A DNA stretch of 34,707 nucleotides from a virus: the IMG/VR virus record IMGVR_UViG_3300049473_000091, positions 1-34,707 of that record, one strand, 5' to 3'. Positions 1 through 6,605 of this stretch are shown here, piece by piece; the first letter of the stretch is position 1; each line of letters starts with the position of its first letter. The translations under genes were made by a program, and so were the position numbers. The notes below the pieces were generated by a model. The model searched no databases. It saw only the letters and a list, made by a program, of their open reading frames with translations, and was not told the origin of the DNA.

Positions 1-216
1 TATCCGTTCTGCTTGACGGCCTCCATGCAGATTTCGGGCGTCTGCTCTTTAACGTATAGCAGCGAGTATCCGTCCTGCTTGACGGCCTCCATGCAGATTT
101 CGGGCGTCTGCTCTTTAACGTATCGCAGCGAGTATCCGTCCTGCTTGACGGCCTCCATGCAGATTTCGGGCGTCTGCTCTTTAACGTATCGCAGCGAGTC
201 TCCGTCCTGCTTGACT
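1..216. repeat. 66-bp tandem repeat, three full units plus a partial
   Basis: Units begin at 1, 67, 133 and 199, with an exact period of 66 bp; the fourth stops matching at about 216. Units differ by only one to three bases (for example TTCTG/TCCTG near the start and TATAG/TATCG near the end). Sixty-six bases is 22 codons, so each unit encodes one DUF4116-like repeat on the minus strand and length changes keep the frame. The array may continue beyond the left edge. Confidence 0.95.
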
Positions 217-299
217 TTTTTTAAGGCTGTTGCACTATTCCAAACAATCAAACTTTCCCGTTTTGAGTTCGTTTTCTCCAAAAATTCCGCAAGTTTCAT
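1..299 (-). CDS. DUF4116-like repeat protein, N-terminal part (cut by window edge)
   Basis: An open frame runs from ATG at 299 leftwards off the window with no stop, so only about 99 residues are seen. After a roughly 25-residue non-repeat leader starting MKLAEFLEKTNSK come near-identical 22-residue units of the type YSLRYVKEQTPEIC followed by MEAVKQDG. This is the pattern of DUF4116 repeats (AVKQNG...AL.YVKEQT.EIC), a family of unknown function found in phages and in eukaryotic and bacterial repeat proteins. An AAAGGGA Shine-Dalgarno sits upstream. The ATG overlaps the stop of the preceding small gene (ATGA), so the gene is coupled to the ATPase operon. The units repeat almost exactly at DNA level (see repeat entry), suggesting recent expansion. 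Family assignment is from the motif; role unknown. Confidence 0.8.
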   Translation of the reverse strand, partial: MKLAEFLEKTNSKRESLIVWNSATALKKVKQDGDSLRYVKEQTPEICMEAVKQDGYSLRYVKEQTPEICMEAVKQDGYSLLYVKEQTPEICMEAVKQNG

Positions 300-439
300 A
301 AAAAATCCCTTTCTAATTTTGGCATTGACTCACTTGGCTCACCAAGATATTTAGCTTGTTGTTGCATCATCAGAGGCGTTGTAATCTGATATTGAAACTC
401 ATCTATTGGTCTTAGCCATTTCCTACCTATCAAAATCAT
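296..439 (-). CDS. Small phage protein of unknown function
   Basis: A 47-residue protein beginning MILIGRKWLRPIDEFQYQ. Its stop overlaps the start of the DUF4116 gene (ATGA), and it lies directly downstream of the ATPase gene. A longer in-frame start at 487 would give 63 residues but overlap the end of the ATPase gene by 31 bases. I prefer the start at 439, which leaves the ATPase tail free and begins at the compact, charged part of the sequence. Neither start has a strong Shine-Dalgarno, so translation may rely on coupling. I do not recognise the family; the position suggests an early gene. Confidence 0.6.
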   Translation of the reverse strand: MILIGRKWLRPIDEFQYQITTPLMMQQQAKYLGEPSESMPKLERDFL

Positions 440-456
440 TCGTACTATGTTTCCAT

Positions 457-2019
457 CTAAGGGCAATTTAAGCCGCATTTCGGGCATTGTGATTTTTCGC
501 CGTTGACCGATTTGGGTTTATCACTGGCGAACCCGCATTTTGTGCAGGTGTAAAGAGGTTGTTTTTCCGGCTCAGAAGGCCCTGCTTGTGGCTCAGGTAA
601 TTTATCAATAGCCGCTTTGAGCTTTTTTAGATTGGTTTTGTTATATGCACTGGCTCGGAAGGTTTGTCGCTCCATAGTTTCATCTTCAAATTCGAGATAA
701 TCTTCCGCATCCCCGCCGAGAACAGAAGCGTTAAATTTGGCCCATTCATTCGTTATGTCTTGATGGTCAGCAATCCTTAAATCAGGATTTTTATCGATGA
801 AAGCAAGGCAAAGAATTTGTAGTTTATCTCTTTTTTCAATCTCGTCCGCCGGCGTTTTTATCGTTGTGCCGTTTGCAGATGTATCTTGTGGCGTAACCGA
901 TTTTGGAGCGGCTTTTTCTTTAATTATTTGCCTGATATTATCAAGTCCGTTTTTCAGAACATTGCTATCGGTATTTTCTATCTTGGTCCAACTTCGTGTG
1001 CCAAAAACCCGTTCTAATAAATCAGCTTTTTCTGTTATTTCTTCTTTTGTGCGACCAGGCCAAAGCCTTACAAGCTCTCCTTGTATTTCTTCACAATAAA
1101 TAGTGCGGTCTCGCTTCTCTCGTTGCCATTCACTATTGCCATCGTCATCGACATCTAATTTACTTTGTGCTTTAACATTCACAGGAGAATGGACACCATG
1201 TAGTCTTTCAAGATGCGGCATAAAAAATGTTCTCACCGCTTGCAGTTCTTTTTCAAGTTCAGTGGTTGTTTTCTTTCCATCTTTTCCTTTAATAGTTGCA
1301 AAATTCGTGTCATTACCGTCAATCACGCCGAACCTGTCACCGATAACAACCGCTCGTCGTACAAGGGTGGTTTTTTCGCCGTCAAAATCTTTTTCTCTCA
1401 GCATTTGAACCAAAAGAGAGGGCTCAAAACCAAATTCTGTTTCGGTTTTCATTTTAACGCCGGTTTTCACTAATTCTTTTCTTCCGGTATCCTCATTTTC
1501 TGAAAAGTCGTACTCGTATCCGGCCCGACCACAGATAATGATATGAAGCGGCGAAGTTAAATAGAAATCAGCCCATTCAGCCCATGCAGTTTTTATTGGA
1601 TTCCAGTCCTGAAATTCAAGACGAGTTCGAGGTCCGAGATTAGGGTTCTTGGCTTGGCGCTTCTTATTGATTGTAGTAAGATATGTGTCGCATAATTCAC
1701 GCCATACATGAGTAATGCTATCAACTATCAAAATGCTGATATTTGATGATAAACATTCCTTGCCTGTTTTTAAGAGGTCGGAGAAAGCCCTGCTTTTGAT
1801 ACCTGTTAATTCAGTTTTAGTTAATTCCTTAACTATATCGGACACATAACCAGAGCCACCTTCCGTATCAAACATTGCTATTTGACCTTCAAGGCCAAAA
1901 TACTCTTTTGCGGCTATTGCAAGCAATATAGCAGTGTAGGTCTTACCGGATTTATTGAATCCCAAAAAACCGGCTTTTAAAAATGCTGTGTCGCTACCTA
2001 TTGTTTTTAGCAGTGCCAT
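457..2019 (-). CDS. RecA/Sak4-like phage ATPase (AAA_24 type) with C-terminal zinc ribbon
   Basis: A 520-residue P-loop ATPase. Walker A is GFNKSGKT (residues 20-27) and Walker B is ILIVDS (about 96-101), followed by a hydrophobic strand ending IIICGRAGYEYD. This is the layout of the phage nucleotide-binding AAA_24 family, related to Sak4/RecA-like single-strand recombinases. The middle and C-terminal parts are helical and charged. The last about 30 residues carry CTKC and CPKC pairs, a zinc ribbon. The likely role is recombination or replication of phage DNA in the cytoplasm. A strong AAGGAGA Shine-Dalgarno lies inside the end of the upstream zinc-finger gene, seven bases before ATG. Whether it binds single-stranded DNA is inferred from the family. 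It could instead be a more general DNA-repair ATPase. Confidence 0.8.
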   Translation of the reverse strand: MALLKTIGSDTAFLKAGFLGFNKSGKTYTAILLAIAAKEYFGLEGQIAMFDTEGGSGYVSDIVKELTKTELTGIKSRAFSDLLKTGKECLSSNISILIVDSITHVWRELCDTYLTTINKKRQAKNPNLGPRTRLEFQDWNPIKTAWAEWADFYLTSPLHIIICGRAGYEYDFSENEDTGRKELVKTGVKMKTETEFGFEPSLLVQMLREKDFDGEKTTLVRRAVVIGDRFGVIDGNDTNFATIKGKDGKKTTTELEKELQAVRTFFMPHLERLHGVHSPVNVKAQSKLDVDDDGNSEWQREKRDRTIYCEEIQGELVRLWPGRTKEEITEKADLLERVFGTRSWTKIENTDSNVLKNGLDNIRQIIKEKAAPKSVTPQDTSANGTTIKTPADEIEKRDKLQILCLAFIDKNPDLRIADHQDITNEWAKFNASVLGGDAEDYLEFEDETMERQTFRASAYNKTNLKKLKAAIDKLPEPQAGPSEPEKQPLYTCTKCGFASDKPKSVNGEKSQCPKCGLNCP

Positions 2020-2020
2020 C

Positions 2021-2197
2021 CTATTGTCTCCTTTCAGTTATTTTTTTGCATTCATCACAAAGCAGTTCTCCGTATTCATTTTCTATTCCACAATCCAAGT
2101 GCATCGGACCATAACATTTACTGCACATATTGACTTCGCTGCCAAGCTTGATGATCTGGCCACAATCAACACATAAAAGTAGTTCAGTTGTTCTCAT
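2021..2197 (-). CDS. Small zinc-finger protein
   Basis: A 58-residue frame between the 79-residue gene and the ATPase gene. It has seven cysteines: CVDC near residues 9-12, CSKC near 25-28, then a single Cys at about 36 and CDEC near 47-50, with a nearby His. This looks like a one- or two-zinc fold of the kind seen in small phage regulators. Its TAG stop is one base before the ATPase ATG, and its 3' end carries the ATPase ribosome-binding site. Only eight bases separate it from the upstream stop, so it is likely translated by coupling. The Cys pattern and tight packing argue that it is real. Function unknown. Confidence 0.75.
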   Translation of the reverse strand: MRTTELLLCVDCGQIIKLGSEVNMCSKCYGPMHLDCGIENEYGELLCDECKKITERRQ

Positions 2198-2205
2198 AAT
2201 GGGGA

Positions 2206-2445
2206 TTATGTTTTACTTAAGTCCTTCATTGCTTCCTGTGTTTCTTCATCTGCAATAACCATTGCTTTTTTGTAATTACCGCCAGATTTTTGTTTGATTT
2301 CTAATAGTTGTTTTTCGATTATTTCTGGTGAAGCACAAGGAAAAGCAGTACAACTCCAAAGCAAGCCATCCATTTCTTCTTTTGAACATGAACCCCAAAT
2401 ACGCCGCACAAATTCAAAACAAGTTTCATCTTTCTTCTTCGCCAT
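2206..2445 (-). CDS. Hypothetical phage protein, 79 residues
   Basis: Begins MAKKKDETCFEFVRR and ends DLSKT. It is charged and mostly helical, with four Cys residues (CFEF, CSKE, CTAF, CASP) that do not form an obvious metal site. It sits in the early-type operon between the winged-helix gene and the zinc-finger gene with short gaps, and reads in the same direction. I do not recognise the family. No signal peptide or membrane segment is visible. Confidence 0.65.
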   Translation of the reverse strand: MAKKKDETCFEFVRRIWGSCSKEEMDGLLWSCTAFPCASPEIIEKQLLEIKQKSGGNYKKAMVIADEETQEAMKDLSKT

Positions 2446-2466
2446 GTCATTGTCTCATAAAAGAAA

Positions 2467-2808
2467 TTAAGTTGCATTCGCTCGCCATGCCCTTGCGGGA
2501 AAACCACTAACGCCGCATATTCTTTTGAATTGCTCGTAAATCAATCCTCTATCTTTTGCTATGCTTGACCGCCTGTGAAAAGTGTATGCCAGATTATCTT
2601 CTGATTTATCAAATTTATGATACTTAAAAGCTTCTCTTGCTAACTCTCTCCAGGTCCAACCAGTTTCTCTATCAAATCTTTTAAGTAAATCGCACATAAG
2701 CTGTATCTGCTTTTCAACTGTATCTGTCTCCAATATGATGTCAGCAGCAATATGAGAGGTAATTGGGTCAGTATTTCTTGCCAACGGAATGTCAAAAAGA
2801 GTTTTCAT
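2467..2808 (-). CDS. Winged-helix-like phage DNA-binding protein
   Basis: A 113-residue protein. Near the N-terminus it has the ARNTDPITSHIAA signature seen in a family of small phage proteins, followed by a helical segment with WTWRELAREA and a later HRRSSIAKDRGLI stretch. This pattern (residues to be processed, then a recognition-helix-like segment and a wing) resembles winged helix-turn-helix proteins encoded in phage early regions. Its start overlaps the stop of the upstream peptidoglycan-binding gene (ATGA), so the two are translated together. A role in transcription or replication control is inferred. The DNA target is unknown. Confidence 0.6.
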   Translation of the reverse strand: MKTLFDIPLARNTDPITSHIAADIILETDTVEKQIQLMCDLLKRFDRETGWTWRELAREAFKYHKFDKSEDNLAYTFHRRSSIAKDRGLIYEQFKRICGVSGFPARAWRANAT

Positions 2809-3062
2809 TCTCGCATCCCCGCAGCTTGTGCGTGAACTTCTGCAAATTCGTTAAATTTGAACTTGTCCCACCAAAACCTTGATTCTTTGCCTATTACGCC
2901 GTCGGCCTCAATCGGCGCACCTCTGTCAATCAACATTTGCTGCAATTCAAGTTGGCTCGGCAAGCGCATAGATTCCAATTGCCGCTTTAGCTCTATGTTC
3001 TGATGTAAGAGCCAAATAGCGGCTGCTAAAACAATACAGAAGGTAATTCGGAGAAGTTTCAT
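2805..3062 (-). CDS. Membrane-anchored peptidoglycan-binding-like small protein
   Basis: An 85-residue protein. Residues about 3-20 form an N-terminal hydrophobic segment (signal anchor), followed by a short charged helix. A peptidoglycan_binding_1-like half follows: QQMLIDRGAPIEADGV then IGKESRFWW, the family hallmark being Q..L...G....DG..G..T/S...W. The expected position is inner membrane with the domain in the periplasm. Both ends overlap neighbours by ATGA (ClpP-like gene upstream, winged-helix gene downstream). It has no lytic catalytic domain, so it may be a cell-wall anchor, an accessory lysis protein or a superinfection factor. The domain assignment rests on the motif alone. Confidence 0.6.
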   Translation of the reverse strand: MKLLRITFCIVLAAAIWLLHQNIELKRQLESMRLPSQLELQQMLIDRGAPIEADGVIGKESRFWWDKFKFNEFAEVHAQAAGMRE

Positions 3063-3649
3063 TGAATCTCATCAATTAACCCAAAATCTTTTGCTTCTGT
3101 AGCAGACATCCATACTTCCTGTCTTTCCATTCGTTTGCGAATTTCATCTTTTGTCTTTTTGCATCGAGTTGCCAGAATTTCTAATATGCGTTCTGTGATT
3201 CTTTCCATTTCTTCAACTTCATCTTTTAAGTCTGAAGTACGTTCAATTGCCCAGAAAACCCAACGCCGAGCTTCGTGCAATAAAAAACGTGCTGAAGGAC
3301 GCGAAATCCGAATATCAGCGGCTTGCAAAACTATCATTGCTGCTGCACTTGCTGCCCATCCAGTAACAATAGCTTCAATTGACGTTCCCGCTTGGCTTAA
3401 CTCTCTTAAAGCATCATAAATTGCAAAAGAATAATAAGCTCCGCCACCTGGACTCGAAATAACAACTGTAACTTTTGGTAATTGCCTTCGTTTAACTTGA
3501 TTGATTTCAGCGAGAATGCGCGATGAAGATGATTCTCGAATGGCTTCATCAATCCTAATCACACCAGCACCTAAATCAAGACTTCGTAGCCATTCAGGAT
3601 AATTAAGACGTGGGGTAGGACTTAATTCTTGTATTGGTTCATTTAACAT
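3059..3649 (-). CDS. ClpP-like serine protease with a substituted acid residue
   Basis: A 196-residue protein that aligns by eye along the ClpP fold: SSPGG (65-69), GWAAS with the nucleophile at Ser101, LLHEAR with His125, and a C-terminal MSATEAKDFGLIDEI stretch. Where ClpP has its catalytic Asp (ERDRFLS), this protein reads RQEVWMS, placing Glu178 at the acid position. A strong AAAGGAG Shine-Dalgarno precedes ATG. It heads a coupled set with a membrane peptidoglycan-binding protein and a winged-helix protein. Phage ClpP-like proteases often mature capsids, but this one lies far from the capsid genes with the early-type operon. It could be a host-directed or regulatory protease. Activity with Glu is uncertain. 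Confidence 0.85.
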   Translation of the reverse strand: MLNEPIQELSPTPRLNYPEWLRSLDLGAGVIRIDEAIRESSSSRILAEINQVKRRQLPKVTVVISSPGGGAYYSFAIYDALRELSQAGTSIEAIVTGWAASAAAMIVLQAADIRISRPSARFLLHEARRWVFWAIERTSDLKDEVEEMERITERILEILATRCKKTKDEIRKRMERQEVWMSATEAKDFGLIDEIQ

Positions 3650-3726
3650 TTTTATATACTCCTTTCAAAATGCGGATGCTGACCGCCTAACACGCTAAGT
3701 TTTTTCACTTTTTCTTTTCGTTAATT

Positions 3727-3755
3727 TTCTTATTTTCGGGATATTTGGTTGTCAA
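3727..3755 (-). promoter_or_regulatory. Possible sigma-70 promoter for the left operon
   Basis: On the minus strand a perfect TTGACA -35 (plus positions 3750-3755) is followed, after 17 bases, by TAAGAA (3727-3732), a weak -10 match. This would start transcription about 70 bases upstream of the ClpP-like gene. The -35 and spacing are good and the -10 is poor, so a phage activator may be needed. Confidence 0.35.
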
Positions 3756-4005
3756 TTTTCGGCCAGCACCCGCTGTACCTTTTTAATAACAGGGCCGAGG
3801 CGGGAGCGAGGAAAGAGGAATGTTTAATACCTCGGCCCGTTGATTACAGGTGGGCCAGAGATAGGCAGGATTGGCTATAAACCGCTACCTGCTGTGCCTG
3901 ATTCGGTTAAGCTGGATTCCGCAGGCTTCTTGTGTCCCAGCTCGCATCCCATAGCGTGTTCACACCACGCCGCTATCCCTTAGGCCCATATTAAATTTTC
4001 AAAGA
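3756..4005. other. Gene-free stretch rich in inverted repeats
   Basis: No convincing coding frame. Several exact stems are visible: GGGCCGAGG (3792-3800) with CCTCGGCCC (3830-3838); TGGGCC near 3851 with GGCCCA near 3983; GCAGG with CCTGC near 3870-3900; AGCTGG with CCAGCT near 3910-3945; ATAGCG with CGCTAT near 3953-3976. The outer TGGGCC/GGCCCA pair encloses the inner stems, as in a multibranched RNA. No T-run follows them, so they are not simple terminators. It could be a non-coding RNA, a replication or recombination site, or a long leader. The strand cannot be fixed from symmetry alone. Confidence 0.45.
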
Positions 4006-4875
4006 TTAAAATTGATTATTTTTAGCTAATTCAGAATATCGAATAAAGTTATGTTCCTTGATAGGGTCGTTTAGCCAAGTAGCGAAAAATTCTTCCAGGG
4101 TCGGCTCGATTTGATGGTTAAAGTCCCATCTGCACCATCTATTGTTAAACCAAGTAGGCTTGTGAATTACACTGAGCGGGATAGTATTTTCCGGCAAATA
4201 AATTACTGAAAGAATGAAATCCTGTTTTTTCTTAAAAGCAAGATAACCGTAGGTTTCTTTTTCGTCGAAAATATAAAAACCATAGCCAGTGAAGAATAGC
4301 GTATTACCTCTACATGTGACAACGGCATCTGTTTTGTTCTGCATAATTTTGGGATGAAGTCCAAAATCACCCATCAAAAAAGTAATATCGGTTATTTTTT
4401 TATCCGATACTCTTAATGCCTTTTCTTCCTTGACCTCTATAAGATTGAGGAATGAATCAAAACTGTAAATCTTGGGTGTTGGCAGAGATAATTCTGGCTC
4501 ATTTGGATGATATTCAAGACAGCTAACAAAAACCATTCCCGGATTAAAATAAAGATAATCACAAGGGTCGCAGAGATTGCAAAGCTCTTGCCTTTCGTAA
4601 TAAATACAAGCTGTGCCTGGTACAGCCCAAAGACCTAAATCACCGCCGTTAAATTCAGAGTCGTTCACTTCGTTTACCGCGGCCATAATGTATTCATTGG
4701 GTTCACCGAAATAAGGTAATCCTGACATGAAATCAGCACTTGTACTGGGAATATTATACCAATCGATATGCCAATCCCTGCATATTCCGAACCTACCGCC
4801 AAAGTTATTAAATTCAGGCCATTCGGCGTAAACATACATTGTTAGCAAACAGATTATAAAAATTCTGAGTTTCAT
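4006..4875 (-). CDS. Secreted orphan protein, Cys-rich
   Basis: About 289 residues. I chose ATG at 4875 because AAAGGAAAA lies just upstream as a Shine-Dalgarno; an upstream TTG would swallow that site. The N-terminus MKLRIFIICLLTMYVYA is a clear Sec signal peptide with likely cleavage after YVYA. The mature part has a Cys cluster around CIYYERQELC, CDPC and SC, consistent with disulfides outside the cytoplasm, and is aromatic-rich. No family recognised. It stands alone between two structured intergenic regions beside the attachment/integrase block, typical for a lysogenic-conversion gene (moron). It could alter the surface of the lysogen, but no sequence feature shows this directly. Confidence 0.75.
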   Translation of the reverse strand: MKLRIFIICLLTMYVYAEWPEFNNFGGRFGICRDWHIDWYNIPSTSADFMSGLPYFGEPNEYIMAAVNEVNDSEFNGGDLGLWAVPGTACIYYERQELCNLCDPCDYLYFNPGMVFVSCLEYHPNEPELSLPTPKIYSFDSFLNLIEVKEEKALRVSDKKITDITFLMGDFGLHPKIMQNKTDAVVTCRGNTLFFTGYGFYIFDEKETYGYLAFKKKQDFILSVIYLPENTIPLSVIHKPTWFNNRWCRWDFNHQIEPTLEEFFATWLNDPIKEHNFIRYSELAKNNQF

Positions 4876-4893
4876 AGATTTTCCTTTCAAATA

Positions 4894-4909
4894 ACCGCCT
4901 TTCGGCGGT
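4894..4909 (-). promoter_or_regulatory. Stable hairpin just upstream of the secreted-protein ribosome-binding site
   Basis: ACCGCC (4894-4899) and GGCGGT (4904-4909) form a perfect 6-bp stem. On the minus strand the loop is GAAA, a very stable GNRA tetraloop. It ends about 20 bases before the Shine-Dalgarno of the secreted orphan gene. It could protect the 5' end of the mRNA or control its translation. No T-run follows on the minus strand, so it is not a terminator for that strand. Confidence 0.55.
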
Positions 4910-4927
4910 CAAAATTTTAAGGTTCAT

Positions 4928-5525
4928 AAATTTTCCTTATAAAGAATAATCATTATCAATAATTGCTTCCCCTATCCCAGCCTTCGGGTACTTCAATATT
5001 CCGCCGCCGTTAGTGTACTGGGCGCGGCGCAATAAAACTTGGTCATGCCGATAACTTAATTAAACATTCTGCGTTTTCTGTTCCACCATATAAACATCAC
5101 CACCTTTCTATATATTTACCTTTCAACAAAAGGCTGGCAGGCAAGGCAAAGGGCTTTGCGCTCCCTTTATGTGTGCCCCTTTGACGTAACCTTATCGGCA
5201 TCATACATTATATGCCCAGGTTCCCTTTCGAGCATTCTCGCCATTGCACATAGCCGTCCACCCTGCTGCCAGCCAACAAACCCGCCGTAGCCTTGGCGGA
5301 TTATTCTTAAAGCCCTGCCCTTTGCAAAGCAAGGCTTCGGAGGAGGGTGATGAACTTTTCAAAGATTATAGTGAAATAATGGATAATGACATGCCGACAC
5401 CGCTATTCAACTTAGGAGCACTTTAATGGGGATTGATTCCATATAGAAGGCCCAAAGATTTGACGGTTATCGGCAAGGGTAGTTGGAGGGCAGTTCCAAC
5501 CACCGGAGGAGGTAAATTCAAATGA
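4928..5525. other. Gene-free, structure-rich stretch left of the attachment site
   Basis: No convincing gene. A plus-strand frame at 5244-5426 looks like chance reading through palindromes. Long-range complements are present: GGCTGGCAG (5132-5140) with CTGCCAGCC (5266-5274), and GCAAAGGGC (5146-5154) with GCCCTTTGC (5317-5325), plus local stems such as CCGCC/GGCGG near 5283-5300 and GTTGGA/TCCAAC near 5480-5497. A strong GGAGGAGGT motif near 5505-5515 precedes a four-codon frame (MNLR). The region may hold integrase arm sites or a non-coding RNA. I cannot assign it further. Confidence 0.4.
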
Positions 5526-5539
5526 ATTTGCGATAGCCC
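5526..5539 (+). repeat. Inverted-repeat copy 1 flanking the integrase gene
   Basis: ATTTGCGATAGCCC here is the exact reverse complement of 6606-6619, on the other side of the integrase gene. The distance from copy 1 to the tRNA-derived core is about 30 bases. Fourteen exact matching bases on both flanks of int and next to an att core suggest integrase arm-type or regulatory binding sites. No protein-binding data can be read from the sequence. Confidence 0.55.
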
Positions 5540-5570
5540 ACAAAATTACCTGTTACCCCTTGTCCCGATT

Positions 5571-5618
5571 ACTTGCATGGGGTGCAAGGGGTCGCGGGTC
5601 CGAGTCCCGCCGCCCCGA
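5571..5618 (+). pseudogene. 3' fragment of tRNA-Pro(GGG): attachment-site core
   Basis: The segment folds as the 3' part of a tRNA. Anticodon stem CTTGC (5572-5576), loop ATGGGGT with anticodon GGG at 5579-5581, stem GCAAG (5584-5588), variable GGGTC, T-stem GCGGG/CCCGC around TCCGAGT, then acceptor strand CGCCCCG and discriminator A at 5618. The D-arm and 5' acceptor strand are absent upstream. This is what a phage carries when it integrates into the 3' end of a tRNA gene and restores it. The assignment to Pro follows from the GGG anticodon, G37 and the Pro-typical anticodon arm. It is not a functional tRNA by itself. Confidence 0.85.
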
Positions 5619-5633
5619 ATTCCTTCGTGAGCG

Positions 5634-5658
5634 GCAGGTTCAAGTCCTGTCGCCCCGA
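5634..5658 (+). repeat. Second copy of the tRNA 3' end (T-arm and acceptor), inside the integrase gene
   Basis: GCAGG TTCAAGT CCTGT followed by CGCCCCGA repeats the T-arm and acceptor end found at 5594-5618, offset by exactly 40 bases. The two copies differ at five positions in the T-arm, all transitions that keep pairing, and both continue as ATT. It looks like the 3' end of another tRNA-Pro isoacceptor or an older att copy. The antisense of its T-loop supplies the integrase stop codon. Confidence 0.8.
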
Positions 5659-6587
5659 ATTTGCTCTTGGGCAGACCTTATACGGTCAATATGGCCGGAG
5701 CGGCAGACAATGTAGCCTTCGGTTGTTTTGAGCGAGGCGTGTCCCAAAAATGCAGATATATCCTGCAGGGGCACGTCTTGCTCTGCTAATATCGTAGCAG
5801 AAGAATATCTCAGACAATGAGGGGTTTTACCCTTAACATTAGCGCGTCGCATCAAGTTCCTGAACTTACGTCGGAAGTTCTGGTCTGGGGTCTTTCGATT
5901 CCGCTCAGTCAATCTTCCTTCGTTTTGCTCTTTAATGCGGGCTTGGTACACTTTGTTTGTCAAGCAAAGATAAGGTTGGCCGACAGGTAAGGCATTGATT
6001 CTATCGACAAGTAGCTTTGCTAATTCATCTGTTATTGGTACAACCCTGCTTTTGTTGTGCTTAGGTGAGTAAGGCCATGTTGTTGCAGTTCGCTCTTTTC
6101 TCTGAATGTAGATAAGCTTGTGAATAAAGTCGATGTCGGAAATAACAAGATTAAGTATCTCGCCACTTCTCATACCGCAATCCAAGCCGAGCCTAAGCCA
6201 TAGTTTCTCAATAGAATCAGAAATACTTAGAGCAATCTCGACTTCGTCAGGTTGATAGATAGCTTTCTGTTTTTTAGCTACTGCAAGATAATCGATTTCG
6301 CTGAATGGATTTGCGGCGCTATCAATTATTTTATGTCTTGCCGCCCAATTCCAAACAGTCGAAACTGCCTTAATATAGCTGTTGACAGAAACCCTTTCTA
6401 AGCCGAGAGTCAGTAAATAGGATTGAAATTTCTCGGCGTCTTTTGTGGTGACTTCATGGATGCTGACATCATCCTTAAAGCCTACGAATTTCTGCCAGGC
6501 TAACTGCCGATGCTCTTTTGTGTTTTCTTGAAGCCCCACCTTGCCCGATAGGTGTTCTTCAATTAGCTCACTTAGTGTGTAATTCAT
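5640..6587 (-). CDS. int: Tyrosine-recombinase integrase
   Basis: A 315-residue site-specific recombinase of the phage integrase family, normal in length. The N-terminal SAM-like domain spans about residues 1-105. The catalytic set is visible: Arg140 (DCGMRSGEI), Lys179 (KHNKSR), His257 and Arg260 (HCLRYS), His283 (LGHASL) and Tyr292 (TEGYIV). It catalyses recombination between attP and a host tRNA gene. A strong AAGGAGGT Shine-Dalgarno precedes ATG, and a good sigma-70 promoter lies upstream. Its last seven residues (QIRGDRT) and stop are encoded by the antisense strand of a tRNA T-arm/acceptor copy, so the gene end overlaps the putative att region. Catalytic completeness suggests an active enzyme. 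Confidence 0.95.
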   Translation of the reverse strand: MNYTLSELIEEHLSGKVGLQENTKEHRQLAWQKFVGFKDDVSIHEVTTKDAEKFQSYLLTLGLERVSVNSYIKAVSTVWNWAARHKIIDSAANPFSEIDYLAVAKKQKAIYQPDEVEIALSISDSIEKLWLRLGLDCGMRSGEILNLVISDIDFIHKLIYIQRKERTATTWPYSPKHNKSRVVPITDELAKLLVDRINALPVGQPYLCLTNKVYQARIKEQNEGRLTERNRKTPDQNFRRKFRNLMRRANVKGKTPHCLRYSSATILAEQDVPLQDISAFLGHASLKTTEGYIVCRSGHIDRIRSAQEQIRGDRT

Positions 6588-6605
6588 TTTTACCTCCTTT
6601 CTGGC

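Noticed and set aside
1-216. CRISPR-like array
   Set aside because: Units are 66 bp, adjacent and without variable spacers, and they encode an in-frame protein repeat.
4803-4927. Upstream minus-strand frame starting MNLKILTAERR with a good Shine-Dalgarno
   Set aside because: It runs across the hairpin and into the secreted gene in another frame; it may be a leader peptide but there is nothing to show that it is a gene.
5244-5426. Plus-strand gene of 60 codons
   Set aside because: It reads through palindromic non-coding sequence, has low-complexity content and no Shine-Dalgarno or partner gene.
5340-5660. Possible tmRNA, because of short frames followed by tRNA-like 3' ends
   Set aside because: No typical 5' tmRNA end or tag sequence ending ALAA was found, and the 3' ends are better read as tRNA-Pro fragments at an att site.
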